From the NCBI RefSeq assembly GCF_014334115.1, contig NZ_CP060494.1, positions 2,448,501 to 2,512,500 of the forward strand: a stretch of 64,000 nucleotides of DNA, read 5' to 3'. Origin of the DNA: Sphingosinithalassobacter sp. CS137. Its GTDB lineage: Bacteria > Pseudomonadota > Alphaproteobacteria > Sphingomonadales > Sphingomonadaceae. Below the pieces are notes generated by a model. That model did not search any database. It saw only the letters and a program-made list of their open reading frames with translations, and was not told the origin of the DNA. Position 1 is the first letter of the stretch, and each line of letters starts with the position of its first letter. The position numbers and the translations under genes are program-made. Of the stretch, positions 41,007 to 50,637 are shown piece after piece.

Positions 41007-42023
41007 TCAGTGTCCGGCCGCCGCGGGCAGCGATTCGATTGCCGGGCGGCCGACCGGTTCGCTCGCGGCGGGAGGCATGCGGGCTTCGAGTGGAGCGAGC
41101 CAGGCGGCGACGCCGCTGCCGATGCTCAGCTGGGGCTTCGACGCTTCGAGACCGGCGTCGGCCTCCCATTGCGCGATCGTGCGCCGGGCGGTCTCGGCGG
41201 CTTCGCCGAGCGGCCGGGGTTCGCGCAATGCGCGGTTGATCGCCGCGTCGCCGAAGAAGGTCCAGTCATTTTCGGCCAGGCAGCCGAACGACGGGCGCTG
41301 CGACGAGGCGGCGGTGAGGATCGCAGTCGTGTCGCTCGCCAGCGCGGGGACGAAGATGCCCGAATAGCAGGCGCTGAGGATCAGCAGCCGGTTGCGGATG
41401 CCGAGCTCGTCGAGCAGCGCCCGGAGCCGCAACGGCGACACGAAGCCATAGCCCTGGTCGCCATCGTGATAGGCTAGGCCGAAGCGCGCGCCATGGCTGG
41501 TGGTGTAGAGGACCAGCACGTCCTCGGCCGGGTCCATGCGCTCGGCAATGGTGGCGAGCGCCAGCGCCAGTGCCTGGGGCGTGCCCATCGGCAGCGCGTC
41601 GGCGGTGCGCCCGTCGCTGCCGGCGAGCAACACCGTGCGCCCTTCGGCGTCGTACCGCCGGGCGAGCACGCGCGCCGCCTCGCGCGCCTCGCGCCCGAAC
41701 ACGGGATCGCTGTCGAGCCCGGCGACGAGGACATAGGCGTCGACCGTGCCGCGCCGCTGAGGCGCGACCGCGGCGAGCGCGGAGTCGAGCCGCCGATGCT
41801 GATCGAGCAGCCATTGCGCCGAGCGCCCGCGCTCGAAGTGCGGCCCGGCATCGACACTCGCCTGGATTTCGGTTCGGCTGCCCTCCGCGAGCAGCCTGGG
41901 CCAGTCGAGCCGGTGCTCGGGCGCGGCCTGGGCGCCGGCGGGCGGAGCGGGCTGGGCCGCCACGGGAAACTGGAGCGCGAGCAGCGCCACCGGCGCCGCC
42001 ATCCATCCGATCAGCCGTCGCAT
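41007..42023 (-). CDS. Peptidase C13 (legumain/caspase-like) family protein, exported
   Basis: 338 residues with a signal peptide (MRRLIGWMAAPVALLALQFPVAAQ). Catalytic pair of clan CD is visible: His177 in VLYTTSHGARFGL and Cys219 in LLILSACYSGIF, separated by the expected distance. A second conserved block AENDWTFFGDAAINRAL follows. C13-type bacterial proteins are found in many proteobacteria, function mostly unknown. ATG at 42023 has GGGGGG seven bases upstream; longer starts have none. First gene of the cassette; translated just before the ClpP-like gene. Confidence 0.82.
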   Translation of the reverse strand: MRRLIGWMAAPVALLALQFPVAAQPAPPAGAQAAPEHRLDWPRLLAEGSRTEIQASVDAGPHFERGRSAQWLLDQHRRLDSALAAVAPQRRGTVDAYVLVAGLDSDPVFGREAREAARVLARRYDAEGRTVLLAGSDGRTADALPMGTPQALALALATIAERMDPAEDVLVLYTTSHGARFGLAYHDGDQGYGFVSPLRLRALLDELGIRNRLLILSACYSGIFVPALASDTTAILTAASSQRPSFGCLAENDWTFFGDAAINRALREPRPLGEAAETARRTIAQWEADAGLEASKPQLSIGSGVAAWLAPLEARMPPAASEPVGRPAIESLPAAAGH

Positions 42024-42374
42024 CGCGCAGCCCCCCTGTGCCGAGTCCCCGGGAAGCTGGAGTGTTGCGCTGACGCCCGCCGAGTCAAGCGGCGCGCGGA
42101 TCGGCGGGCGCTCGATTCGGGACCGGCACTCGGCGGCAGGCAAACCCGCGGTTTTCCGTCGAAGGTCGCACTAAAGTCGCACCTCAACGCGCGCGTGCGA
42201 GGGACGGAGCAGGAAGCAGCGGTGCGGCGGGGGAAGGGAAGAGGCGCAGAGTGGGCCACGTGCGAAGCTTGGCACAAATCGGTAGCTGTAGGACAGCGCC
42301 GACTTCGCGGCGGAGCGGAATCGACCGAAGCCGCCCGTCTGCGATCCTGCCTTCCAACCCTCTGGCCGCCAATG
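42024..42374. other. Gap without genes upstream of the protease cassette
   Basis: About 350 bases between the sdhA terminator and the C13 peptidase start. The open frames inside it have no protein-like pattern or ribosome site. It must hold the cassette's promoter, but no convincing -35/-10 pair is visible. The long gap contrasts with the tight spacing elsewhere in the block. Confidence 0.6.
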
Positions 42375-42406
42375 AAAAGGGGCGCGAAGCCGTGCCTCGC
42401 GCCCCC
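42375..42406 (-). terminator. Rho-independent terminator after sdhA
   Basis: Minus strand: nine-base stem GGGGCGCGA / TCGCGCCCC with a nine-base loop, followed by TTTT, 24 bases after the sdhA stop. It separates sdhCDA from the protease cassette. Confidence 0.78.
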
Positions 42407-42429
42407 GGATTTCCGCCGCTGACGCAGCC

Positions 42430-44232
42430 TCAGTACACCCGCTTCTTCGGCTCGATATACTCAACGTCGTCGGTCAGCGTGTATTCGTGGACCGGGCGAT
42501 AGTCGATCGCGGTGGTGCCGCTCTTGCCGCCCCAGCCGTCGAACGTCGCGATCGTGTGCTTCATCCAGTTGGCGTCGTCGCGTTCGGGGAAGTCCTCGTG
42601 CATGTGCGCACCGCGGCTTTCCTTGCGGTTTTCGGCCGAGCGGATCGTCACCAGCGCCTGGGCGAGCAGATTGTCGAGCTCGAGCGTTTCGACCAGATCG
42701 GTGTTCCAGATCAGGCTGCGGTCGGTGACGTGGACGTCCTGCATCCGCGCATAGACCTGTTCCATCAGCGTGACGCCTTCGCTGAGCAGCGCCGAATCGC
42801 GGAAGACGGCGGCGTGGCGCTGCATCGTCTTCTGCATGTCGGCGCGGATCGCCGCGGTGGGCGAGCCGCCACTGGCGTTGCGGAAGCCGTCGAGCCGCGT
42901 GAGCGCGACTTCCTCCGAGCCCTTGGGCAGCGCATCGTGCGCGGTGCCGGGCTTCAGCGTCTCCTTGAGGCGCAGGCCGGTCGCACGGCCGAACACAACG
43001 AGGTCGATCAGCGAGTTCGAGCCGAGGCGATTGGCGCCATGGACCGAGACGCACGCGGCTTCGCCGACCGCGAACAGGCCGGGGACAATTGCGTCGGGGT
43101 TGCCGTCGCGCGGGGCGACGACTTCGCCGTGATAATTCGTCGGGATGCCGCCCATATTGTAGTGAACGGTCGGCACCACCGGCAGCGGCTGGCGCGTCAG
43201 ATCGACGCCGGCGAAGATCTTGCCGGTTTCGGTGATGCCGGGCAGGCGCTCGGCCAGGATCTTGGGATCGATGTGGTTCAAGTGAAGGAAGATATGATCC
43301 TTCTCCTTGCCCACGCCGCGGCCTTCGCGGATTTCCATCGCCATCGAGCGCGAGACGACGTCGCGGCTGGCGAGATCCTTGGCCGAGGGGGCATAGCGCT
43401 CCATGAAGCGCTCGCCCTCGGAATTGGTGAGATAGCCGCCCTCGCCGCGGGCGCCTTCGGTGATGAGCACGCCCGCGCCGTAGATGCCGGTGGGGTGGAA
43501 CTGGACGAACTCCATGTCCTGGAGCGGCAGGCCGGCGCGCAGCACCATGGCGTTGCCGTCACCGGTGCAGGTGTGCGCCGAGGTGGCCGAATGATAGACG
43601 CGGCCGTAGCCGCCGGTCGCGAGGACGACGGCGTGGCTGCGGAAGCGGTGGATCGATCCGTCCTCGAGGCACAGCGCGATCACGCCGCGGCACGCGCCGT
43701 TTTCCATGATCAGATCGAGCGCGAAATATTCGATGAAGAAGTCCGCGTCATACTTCAGGCTCTGCTGGTAGAGCGCGTGGAGCATCGCGTGGCCGGTGCG
43801 ATCGGCGGCGGCGCAGGTGCGCTGCACCGGCGGGCCGGCGCCCATGTTCTGCATGTGGCCGCCGAACGGACGCTGATAGATCGTCCCGTTCTCGTTGCGG
43901 CTGAACGGCACGCCGGCGTGCTCGAGCTCATAGACCGCCTGAGGCGCCTCGCGGCAGAGATATTCGATCGCGTCCTGGTCGCCCAGCCAGTCGGAGCCCT
44001 TGACCGTGTCGTACATGTGCCACGACCAGTGATCGGGCGTGTTGTTGCCCAGCGAGGCGGCGATGCCGCCCTGCGCCGCCACGGTGTGGCTGCGGGTGGG
44101 GAACACCTTGGTGATGCACGCGGTCTTGAGGCCGGCCTCGGCGCTGCCCATGGTCGCGCGCAGGCCCGATCCGCCCGCGCCCACCACGACCGTGTCGTAG
44201 GTGTGGTCGATGATCTTGTACGCTTCGGGCAT
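42430..44232 (-). CDS. sdhA: Succinate dehydrogenase flavoprotein subunit
   Basis: 600-residue catalytic subunit of complex II with covalent [15 protein letters not shown] is the dinucleotide motif, [17 protein letters not shown] carries the FAD-linked His, and [21 protein letters not shown] and [22 protein letters not shown] complete the active site. Start codon overlaps the sdhD stop by one base. Followed by a strong terminator rather than by sdhB. Confidence 0.98.
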   Translation of the reverse strand: MPEAYKIIDHTYDTVVVGAGGSGLRATMGSAEAGLKTACITKVFPTRSHTVAAQGGIAASLGNNTPDHWSWHMYDTVKGSDWLGDQDAIEYLCREAPQAVYELEHAGVPFSRNENGTIYQRPFGGHMQNMGAGPPVQRTCAAADRTGHAMLHALYQQSLKYDADFFIEYFALDLIMENGACRGVIALCLEDGSIHRFRSHAVVLATGGYGRVYHSATSAHTCTGDGNAMVLRAGLPLQDMEFVQFHPTGIYGAGVLITEGARGEGGYLTNSEGERFMERYAPSAKDLASRDVVSRSMAMEIREGRGVGKEKDHIFLHLNHIDPKILAERLPGITETGKIFAGVDLTRQPLPVVPTVHYNMGGIPTNYHGEVVAPRDGNPDAIVPGLFAVGEAACVSVHGANRLGSNSLIDLVVFGRATGLRLKETLKPGTAHDALPKGSEEVALTRLDGFRNASGGSPTAAIRADMQKTMQRHAAVFRDSALLSEGVTLMEQVYARMQDVHVTDRSLIWNTDLVETLELDNLLAQALVTIRSAENRKESRGAHMHEDFPERDDANWMKHTIATFDGWGGKSGTTAIDYRPVHEYTLTDDVEYIEPKKRVY

Positions 44233-44621
44233 CAGGCGACGGCTCCGGCCGTGAAGGCGATCTTGAGGATCGAGAAGATCGCGAGCGCCGCGGCTGCGAT
44301 CACGAAGAAGTTGAGCGCGACCATCAGCACGATCCGCGTCGCATCGTGCTGATAATCCTCGATCACCACCTGGAGGCCCAGGCGGAAGTGATAGAAGGTG
44401 CTGACGATCAGCAGGATCATCGGCACCGCCGCGAACGGCTGTGCCAGCCAGGCGGAAAGCGTGATCCAGCTATAATCCGGCAGCATCAGGATCGACGCGA
44501 GGAACCACAGCATCAGCAGCAGGTTCGACCCCGCGGTGAGCCGCTGGTGCCACCAGTGGCCGGTGCCTTCGTGCGACGCGCCGAGGCCGCGGACGCGGCC
44601 GATGCTCGTTCCGTCACCCAT
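44232..44621 (-). CDS. sdhD: Succinate dehydrogenase membrane anchor subunit
   Basis: 129 residues, three membrane segments (around 30-50, 58-80 and 95-120). The motif [19 protein letters not shown] at the start of the first segment and [18 protein letters not shown] with haem-ligand and quinone-site residues are typical of the alphaproteobacterial SdhD. Overlaps sdhC by eight bases and sdhA by one, so the three are translationally coupled. Confidence 0.95.
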   Translation of the reverse strand: MGDGTSIGRVRGLGASHEGTGHWWHQRLTAGSNLLLMLWFLASILMLPDYSWITLSAWLAQPFAAVPMILLIVSTFYHFRLGLQVVIEDYQHDATRIVLMVALNFFVIAAAALAIFSILKIAFTAGAVA

Positions 44622-45039
44622 CGATCATCTTCTCCAGGAGCACGATCCAGAAGGCCACCGTCAGCGTCACCGAGGCGACGAAGGTGAGCAGGGCCGTCAG
44701 CTTGTTGGACTTGAGTTCGAAATTGGCGCCCTGATCGAGGAACAGGTGGCGCACGCCCGAGGCCATGTGCTGGAAGAAGGACAGGGTCAAGCCGATGCCG
44801 ACGACATAGCCGATGACGTTGAGCCCACCCGATTCGACCGTGAAGACGTCGCGGAAGCCGGCATAGACGGCTTCGCCGCTCGCCAGCGCGACCAGCCACC
44901 AGACGAGCAGGAGCGTGCCGACGGTGGCCATGCCGCTGCCGGTGACGCGGTGAACGATCGAGACCGCCATGTGCGGCCCCCACTTCCAGATGCCGAGATG
45001 CGGCGAGAGCGGACGCGAGGGTTTGGGGGCGTGAGCCAA
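44614..45039 (-). CDS. sdhC: Succinate dehydrogenase cytochrome b556 subunit
   Basis: 141 residues with three membrane segments. [41 protein letters not shown] holds the conserved SIxHRxTG motif that binds haem and ubiquinone; [17 protein letters not shown] carries the second conserved His. First gene of sdhCDA. The region upstream (45040-45208) is shared divergently with the first chemoreceptor gene. Confidence 0.95.
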   Translation of the reverse strand: MAHAPKPSRPLSPHLGIWKWGPHMAVSIVHRVTGSGMATVGTLLLVWWLVALASGEAVYAGFRDVFTVESGGLNVIGYVVGIGLTLSFFQHMASGVRHLFLDQGANFELKSNKLTALLTFVASVTLTVAFWIVLLEKMIDG

Positions 45040-45208
45040 ATCCGGGTTCCTTTCGGGTCGACGCGCCTACTTAGACGGCAGGCGAGCGGATGCAAGCCGG
45101 ATCGGCGCCTCGCTGGATAACGCGGCCTTAACCAGTGCGCGCCTAGGCCGTGTCGTGGCGCCGCATGCGTTCCGGCGAATGCCGCGCCTTCTGGGAGACC
45201 GACGTTCC

Positions 45209-46579
45209 GTGACCAAGATGCCCGCTTCAAAGGACCTGCCGCCCGCCGGCACGATGAGCAGCCGGATCGATATCCGCGCGCGGCTGCGCGTGTTCGACTT
45301 CGATGGATCGCTGATCACGCGCGCGCGCGACGTGTGGGAGGTGCTGGAGCCCGAGATCCGCGACGTTTCCGAAGCCTATTGGCAGCAATGGCTGCGCTGC
45401 TTCGCCGACCAGCGCGACTGGGCGCCGCACGAAACCGAGAAGATGATCGAGCTGGGCAGCGTCTTCCTGCGCCATCGCTTCCTCGACACATCGGGTGCGG
45501 CATGGATCGAATCGATCGAACGGTCGGTCGCCGCCGCCTATGCCGAGGACGTGCCGCCGATGGCGCTGCTTTCGATGATCAACGCCAGCGATCGCGCCGC
45601 GCTCGAGATCCTGATGCGGCGGATGGAAGCGGGCGAACCGGAGCTGCTTCAGCGAATCGACACGCTGATGCGCCTCTCCGCGCTGGAGAGCGACATCACC
45701 GTCGAGATCTACAACATGTATCGCGAGCACAGCGCGCAGGTGGCGCGGGACCGGCTCGCGTCCGAATTCCGCGATTCAATCGGGCTGACGGTGGAGCGCG
45801 CCTCGCGCGAAGGCGATGCGCTGCGCGAGCAGGCAGTGCACACCTCCGCCTCTGCACGCGGGATGCTGGGCAAGACCAGCGAAGTGGCGGCGGCGGCGGA
45901 ACAGTCGGCGGTGGCGATGCGCGAGGCGGCGCAGACCGCGGCGGGGCTGATCCGCGCGATCGAGGATGCGCGCGGCGAAGTCGAGGCGGCCGCCGAGATC
46001 GCGACGCGGGCGGCCGGGCAGGCGGGCGAGGCGGTCGGCATGTCCGAGACGCTGAGCGACCACGCCAAGTCGATCGAATCGATCCTGGGGCTGATCCGCG
46101 ACATCGCCGGACAGACCAATTTGCTGGCGCTCAACGCGACGATCGAAGCGGCGCGAGCCGGCGACGCCGGCCGCGGCTTCGCCGTGGTCGCGCAGGAAGT
46201 GAAGAGCCTCGCCAGTCAGACGGCGCGCGCCACCGATGACATCGCGGCGAAGATCGCGGCAATCCAGTCGGCGACCAAATCGACGGTCGACAAGAACGCG
46301 TCGATCCGGACAACCGTTTCGGAAGTGCAGGAGAGCGCATTGCGCATCCGCACGGCAATGGAAGTGCAGGCGCAGACGGTGACCGCAATCACCGCGGCGG
46401 TCGACGAGACCGCGCTTGCAGCGGATTCGATGTCGGCGACGATCGGCGCGATTCGCGAGGATACTGAATCGGTCGCCAGCGAGATCGACCGAGTGGGCCA
46501 GGGCTTCGCCACGCTCGACGGACAACTCGGCAGCCTGAAGGGCAGCGCGGGCGACTTCGTCGCGAAGGTGGCCGCCTGA
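45209..46579 (+). CDS. Soluble methyl-accepting chemotaxis-like protein with globin-type sensor (copy 1)
   Basis: About 456 residues, no membrane segment and no HAMP domain. The N-terminal 170 residues are all-helical with the pattern of a protoglobin sensor ([22 protein letters not shown], then [19 protein letters not shown], whose His could be the haem ligand by position). The C-terminal half is a signalling coil with the hairpin tip [38 protein letters not shown] that binds CheA/CheW. The start is uncertain: GTG at 45209 has GGGAG 11 bases before it, ATGs at 45218 and 45254 are alternatives. Followed by a paralogue 16 bases later. No che or flagellar genes are in the window. Confidence 0.82.
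   Translation: MTKMPASKDLPPAGTMSSRIDIRARLRVFDFDGSLITRARDVWEVLEPEIRDVSEAYWQQWLRCFADQRDWAPHETEKMIELGSVFLRHRFLDTSGAAWIESIERSVAAAYAEDVPPMALLSMINASDRAALEILMRRMEAGEPELLQRIDTLMRLSALESDITVEIYNMYREHSAQVARDRLASEFRDSIGLTVERASREGDALREQAVHTSASARGMLGKTSEVAAAAEQSAVAMREAAQTAAGLIRAIEDARGEVEAAAEIATRAAGQAGEAVGMSETLSDHAKSIESILGLIRDIAGQTNLLALNATIEAARAGDAGRGFAVVAQEVKSLASQTARATDDIAAKIAAIQSATKSTVDKNASIRTTVSEVQESALRIRTAMEVQAQTVTAITAAVDETALAADSMSATIGAIREDTESVASEIDRVGQGFATLDGQLGSLKGSAGDFVAKVAA
45861..46460 (+). repeat. Near-identical signalling-domain segment, copy 1
   Basis: About 600 bases of the first receptor gene are repeated without any insertion or deletion at 47245-47844 (constant offset 1384 bases). Long tracts are identical, including most synonymous positions (for example GGATGCTGGGCAAGACCAGC and the stretch around ATTTGCTGGCGCTCAACG). 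The flanking sensor-coding halves are only distantly alike. Confidence 0.9.
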
Positions 46580-46595
46580 ACGGAGAGGAACGGAC

Positions 46596-47963
46596 ATGGC
46601 ACGCCAGAGCTATCAGCTGGGGCGCTGGAGCGGCGACAGCCGCGCGCACGAGGCGCATCTGCGCGATTATGACTGGGACGGACGGCTCAGCGCCGGTTGC
46701 GCGGAGATCGCCGAGCTTCTGCACGGCCATTATGGAGACATCGCCAGCAGCTTCTGGAGACATTATCTTTCGCTGCCGATGACCGCGCGCGTGAAGAGCT
46801 GGTTCGACGAAGCGCGGCTGGCGGAGCAGATCGCCGACAGCTCGCGCTACACCAAGGCGAAATTCGAAAAGCCCTATGCACCCGAATGGGCGGAAATCGC
46901 ATCGCGCCACGCCGAGATGACGCATCGCGCGCGGGTGCCGCTCGCGGCGATCCTCGCCGCCTTCGCCGCCGCCCACAGCCGCACCGTCAATCTGCTCGCG
47001 GAGAAACTGCCCGACGATCCGGTGCGGCTCGCCCGGCTGTGCGACGTGGTCCAGCGACTCGCGATGGCCGAGGCCGATCTGATGGCCTCGCATCTGGGCA
47101 AGCGCGACGCCGACCAGGCTGACGAGGAACGGCGGCAGCGCTCGGGGGAGTTCCGCGCGAGCATCGCCGAATCGATCGAAGGGACGACCGGGCTGGGGAA
47201 ACGCATCCGAGTGCAGGCACAGGGCGCTTCGGCTTCGGCTCAGGGGATGCTGGGCAAGACCAGCGAAGTCGCGGCGGCGGCGGAACAGTCGGCGGTGGCG
47301 ATGCGCGAGGCGGCGCAAACCGCGGCCGGGCTGATCCGCGCGATCGAGGATGCGCGCGGCGAAGTCGAAGCGGCCGCCGAAATCGCGACGCGGGCGGCCG
47401 GGCAGGCGACCGAAGCGGTCGGCATGTCCGAAACGCTGAGCGACCACGCCAAATCGATCGAATCGATCCTGGGGCTGATCCGCGACATCGCGGGGCAGAC
47501 CAATTTGCTGGCGCTCAACGCGACGATCGAAGCGGCGCGAGCCGGCGACGCCGGCCGCGGCTTCGCGGTGGTGGCACAGGAAGTGAAGAGCCTCGCCAGT
47601 CAGACGGCGCGCGCGACCGACGACATCGCGGCCCAGATCGCGGCGATCCAGTCGGCGACAAAGTCGACGGTCGACACCAATGCGTCGATCCGCTCGACCG
47701 TCCACGAGGTGCAGGAAAGCGCCGACCGGATCCGGGCGGCAATGGAAATGCAGGCGCAGACCGTGACCGCCATCACTGCCGCCGTCGACGAGACCGCGCT
47801 GGCGGCGGATTCGATGTCCGACACGATCGGCGCGATCCGCGAGGACACCAAGAACGTGACCGGCGAGATCGATATGCTGCAGCGCGAGTTCGCCGAAGTG
47901 GACGACCGGCTGACTCGACTGCGCGAAGCGGCGGAGAGTTTCTCGAACTCGGTCGCGGCCTGA
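46596..47963 (+). CDS. Soluble methyl-accepting chemotaxis-like protein with globin-type sensor (copy 2)
   Basis: 455 residues, no membrane segment. The N-terminal sensor (residues 20-175) is helical and globin-like in layout ([26 protein letters not shown], then [27 protein letters not shown]) but distinct from copy 1. The signalling half is almost identical to copy 1 down to the DNA level. The two diverge again at the extreme C-terminus (here [26 protein letters not shown]). GAGAGGAACGG lies before the ATG, and the gap to copy 1 is 16 bases, so both are made from one message. The pair may sense two different ligands and share one output. Confidence 0.85.
   Translation: MARQSYQLGRWSGDSRAHEAHLRDYDWDGRLSAGCAEIAELLHGHYGDIASSFWRHYLSLPMTARVKSWFDEARLAEQIADSSRYTKAKFEKPYAPEWAEIASRHAEMTHRARVPLAAILAAFAAAHSRTVNLLAEKLPDDPVRLARLCDVVQRLAMAEADLMASHLGKRDADQADEERRQRSGEFRASIAESIEGTTGLGKRIRVQAQGASASAQGMLGKTSEVAAAAEQSAVAMREAAQTAAGLIRAIEDARGEVEAAAEIATRAAGQATEAVGMSETLSDHAKSIESILGLIRDIAGQTNLLALNATIEAARAGDAGRGFAVVAQEVKSLASQTARATDDIAAQIAAIQSATKSTVDTNASIRSTVHEVQESADRIRAAMEMQAQTVTAITAAVDETALAADSMSDTIGAIREDTKNVTGEIDMLQREFAEVDDRLTRLREAAESFSNSVAA
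47245..47844 (+). repeat. Near-identical signalling-domain segment, copy 2
   Basis: Counterpart of 45861-46460 in the second receptor gene. The boundary is sharp at the 5-prime side (GGGATGCTGGGCAAG) and gradual on the 3-prime side after GAGGAYAC. This pattern fits gene conversion or a recent partial duplication limited to the output domain. Confidence 0.9.
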
Positions 47964-48001
47964 GCCTCGCATCGCGCGCCCGCACCCGCTAGGGGTGGCG
48001 C

Positions 48002-48706
48002 ATGTCCGACACTCACATCCTGCTGACCGGCAGCAGCCGCGGCATCGGCGCCGCCATCGCGACCGCGCTGAAAGAGCGTAGCGTTCGCCTGATCGGCCAT
48101 GGCACACGAAGCGGCGTGCCCGCCGATTTCACCGATCCGGCCGCGCCGCAGGCGCTGTGGCGCACGGCGCTCGACACGCTCGACGGGCGCATCGACGTGC
48201 TGGTGAACAACGCCGGGATCTTCGAGGCGACTCCGCTCGACATCGAGCACGACGACTGGGTCGCTTCCTGGGAGCGCACGATGCGCGTCAACCTGACCGC
48301 TTCGGCCGAGCTGTGCCGGCTGGCGGTGCGCCACTGGCAGGCCGAAGGGCGCCCCGGCCGGATCGTGAACATCGCCAGCCGCGCCGCCTATCGCGGCGAC
48401 AGCCCGGCGCACTGGCATTATGCCGCTTCGAAGGCGGGGATGGTGGCGATGACCAAGACGATCGCGCGCGGATATGCGGGGCGGGGCATCCTCGCCTTCG
48501 CGATCTGCCCTGGCTTCACCATGACCGGCATGGCCGAGGATTATGTCGAGAGCCGCGGCGGGCCGAAGCTGCTGGCGGACATTCCGCTCGGGCGCGTCGC
48601 CGATCCGGCCGAAGTGGCCGAAGTCGCGCGTTTCTGCGCACTCGACGCGCCGCCGTCGATGACCGGCGCGGTGCTCGACGTGAATGGGGCGAGCTATGTC
48701 CGCTGA
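48002..48706 (+). CDS. Short-chain dehydrogenase/reductase, FabG-like
   Basis: 234 residues, classical SDR: TGSSRGIGAAIA (NAD(P) motif), LVNNAGIFE, catalytic Ser in NIASRAAYRG and Tyr/Lys in YAASKAGMVAMTK, and the FabG-like end MTGAVLDVNGASYVR. Probably an NADPH-dependent oxidoreductase acting on a 3-oxo or hydroxy substrate. It ends 12 bases before prmA on the same strand. Substrate unknown. Confidence 0.9.
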   Translation: MSDTHILLTGSSRGIGAAIATALKERSVRLIGHGTRSGVPADFTDPAAPQALWRTALDTLDGRIDVLVNNAGIFEATPLDIEHDDWVASWERTMRVNLTASAELCRLAVRHWQAEGRPGRIVNIASRAAYRGDSPAHWHYAASKAGMVAMTKTIARGYAGRGILAFAICPGFTMTGMAEDYVESRGGPKLLADIPLGRVADPAEVAEVARFCALDAPPSMTGAVLDVNGASYVR

Positions 48707-48718
48707 GGGGCGCGGCGC

Positions 48719-49696
48719 ATGACGAGCTGGAAGATCACGCTGCCGTGCACGCGGGCCGAAGCCGAAGCGGTGGGGCTCGACGACGAGGCGCTGGCGATGC
48801 TCGATCCGCTGCCGGTGCTGATGACGCGCGAGCGCGTGCCGGACGATCCCGAGGCCTGGCAGCTCGACGCCTATTTCGACGGCGAGCCGGACGCGCAGAC
48901 CGTGGCGGCGCTGCAGGCGCTGGTGCCGAGCGCGAAGGGAATGCCGCTTCCCTCGATCGAGCAGGTTCCCGACGAGGATTGGCTGACGCTGAGCCAGCAG
49001 GGGCTGGAGCCGGTGCATGCCGGCCGCTTCTATGTCCATACCAGCACCAACAAGGGCGATGTGCCGCCGGGCAAGCGCGCCTTCCGGATCGAGGCGAGCC
49101 GCGCCTTCGGCACCGGACAGCATGAGACGACCACCGGCTGCCTGTTGATGCTCGACCGGCTGAAGCGACGCGGCACCCGGGTGCAGAATCTGCTCGACCT
49201 GGGCACCGGCACGGGATTGCTCGCCTTTGCGGCGATGCACCTGTGGCCGCAGGCCTATGCGACCGCATCCGATATCGACCCGATGGCGGTCGAGGTGACG
49301 CGCGAGAACGCGCTCGCGAACGATGTTCGGCTGGGCGAGGGCGCGGGCGCATTGGCGCTGGCGGCGGCAGCGGGGCTCGATCATCCGGCGCTGGTCGGGC
49401 GCGCGCCCTATGACCTGATCATCGCGAACGTGCTGGCCGGGCCGCTGATCGAGCTGGCGCCGACGGTGGGCATGGCGCTCGCCGACGGCGGCTCGCTGGT
49501 GCTGGCGGGGCTGCTCGACGGGCAGGCCGAGCGCGTCGCCCGTGCCTATCGGCGGCAGGGGCTGCGGCTGGCCGGCCGAATCGATCGTGGCGAATGGCCG
49601 ACGCTGCATCTGCGCAAGCGACCGCGCCACGGCGCGGCGCGCGTGACGCGCCTGGCGGCGGGCGCCGGCGAGAGCCCCGGCTACGGCAGCTGGTAG
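48719..49696 (+). CDS. prmA: Ribosomal protein L11 methyltransferase
   Basis: 325-residue SAM-dependent enzyme that trimethylates ribosomal protein L11. GTGQHETTTGCLLMLDRL precedes the SAM motif LDLGTGTGLLAFAAM; DIDPMAVEVTRENA and IIANVLAGPLIELAP are the conserved motifs after it. N-terminal domain is shorter and more divergent than in E. coli, as usual in alphaproteobacteria. Converges with phhA four bases downstream of its stop. Confidence 0.93.
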   Translation: MTSWKITLPCTRAEAEAVGLDDEALAMLDPLPVLMTRERVPDDPEAWQLDAYFDGEPDAQTVAALQALVPSAKGMPLPSIEQVPDEDWLTLSQQGLEPVHAGRFYVHTSTNKGDVPPGKRAFRIEASRAFGTGQHETTTGCLLMLDRLKRRGTRVQNLLDLGTGTGLLAFAAMHLWPQAYATASDIDPMAVEVTRENALANDVRLGEGAGALALAAAAGLDHPALVGRAPYDLIIANVLAGPLIELAPTVGMALADGGSLVLAGLLDGQAERVARAYRRQGLRLAGRIDRGEWPTLHLRKRPRHGAARVTRLAAGAGESPGYGSW

Positions 49697-49700
49697 GCGG

Positions 49701-50597
49701 TCAGGCCGGCTCCGCCCGCGCCTTCGCTTCCGCCGCCTTGCGCCGGGCATATTCCTGGGAGCCGTGGGTGATCACATCGTCGTCGGCGAGGATCGTGGCG
49801 ATCGGAATGTCGGGCAGCGGCAGGATCTTTTCGTAGAGCGGCGCGAAATCGGTTTCGACCGTGATCCGAAGCAGCTCGTCGAAGCTGGGAATGACGAAAT
49901 AGTTCTGCTGGAAATCGTCGATCCGATAGTCGGTGCGCATGACGCGCGGCAAATCGAAGCGGATGCGATTGGGGCTGTCGCTTTCGAGCGAGAAGCGGCT
50001 TTCGGCCGGGCTCGACACGATGCCCGCGCCATAGATGCGCAGATCCTCGTCCTCCTCGATCAGGCCGAATTCGACCGTGTACCAATAGAGCCGGCCGAGC
50101 TGCTTGAGCGCGCCGAGCTCGAGCGCACGCAGGCCGCCGCGGCCATAGGCCTCCAGATAGTCGGCGAAGCGCGGATCGGCGAGCAGCGGGACATGGCCGA
50201 ACACGTCGTGGAAGACGTCGGGCTCCTGGATATAGTCGAGCTGGTCGGGACGGCGGATGAAATTGCCCGCCACGAACCGCCGGTTCGCCATGTGATCGAA
50301 GAAGACTTCGTCGGGGACGAGGCCGGGAACGGCGACCACCTGCCAGCCGGTGAGCTTCATCAGCCGTTCCGACAATTCCTCGAAATCGGGAATGCCCGCT
50401 TCGGAAAGGCGCAGCGCATCGAGCCCCTTCAGATAGGCCTTGCTCGCGCGGCCGGGGAGCAGCTTCACCTGGCGCTCGAACAGCGTGTCCCAGGTGGCAT
50501 GTTCCTCGGCAGTGTAGTTTTCCCAGCCCTGCGGGATCGTCCAGTCGGCGGCGGCGCCCTCCGGGGGGCGGTCCAGTACATGCGTATCGTTTGCCAT
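49701..50597 (-). CDS. phhA: Phenylalanine 4-monooxygenase
   Basis: 298-residue non-haem iron, tetrahydropterin-dependent enzyme converting phenylalanine to tyrosine. Iron ligands are in VFHDVFGHVPLLAD (two His) and the following Glu of WYTVEFGLIEE; the start (WTIPQGWENYTAEEHATWDTLFERQ) is typical of the bacterial monodomain form. Divergent from the TIGR02117 gene, with only about 40 bases between start codons. Confidence 0.95.
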   Translation of the reverse strand: MANDTHVLDRPPEGAAADWTIPQGWENYTAEEHATWDTLFERQVKLLPGRASKAYLKGLDALRLSEAGIPDFEELSERLMKLTGWQVVAVPGLVPDEVFFDHMANRRFVAGNFIRRPDQLDYIQEPDVFHDVFGHVPLLADPRFADYLEAYGRGGLRALELGALKQLGRLYWYTVEFGLIEEDEDLRIYGAGIVSSPAESRFSLESDSPNRIRFDLPRVMRTDYRIDDFQQNYFVIPSFDELLRITVETDFAPLYEKILPLPDIPIATILADDDVITHGSQEYARRKAAEAKARAEPA

Positions 50598-50637
50598 GGC
50601 GATAGCATATCATGGCTGCCCTATGTGGGGAAATGAC

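Noticed and set aside
42011..42464. Short minus-strand ORFs upstream of the C13 peptidase
   Set aside because: Low-complexity, no ribosome site, overlap the sdhA terminator.
45861..47844. The duplicated receptor segments as a mobile element
   Set aside because: They are in-frame parts of two genes, with no terminal repeats, no transposase and diverged flanks.
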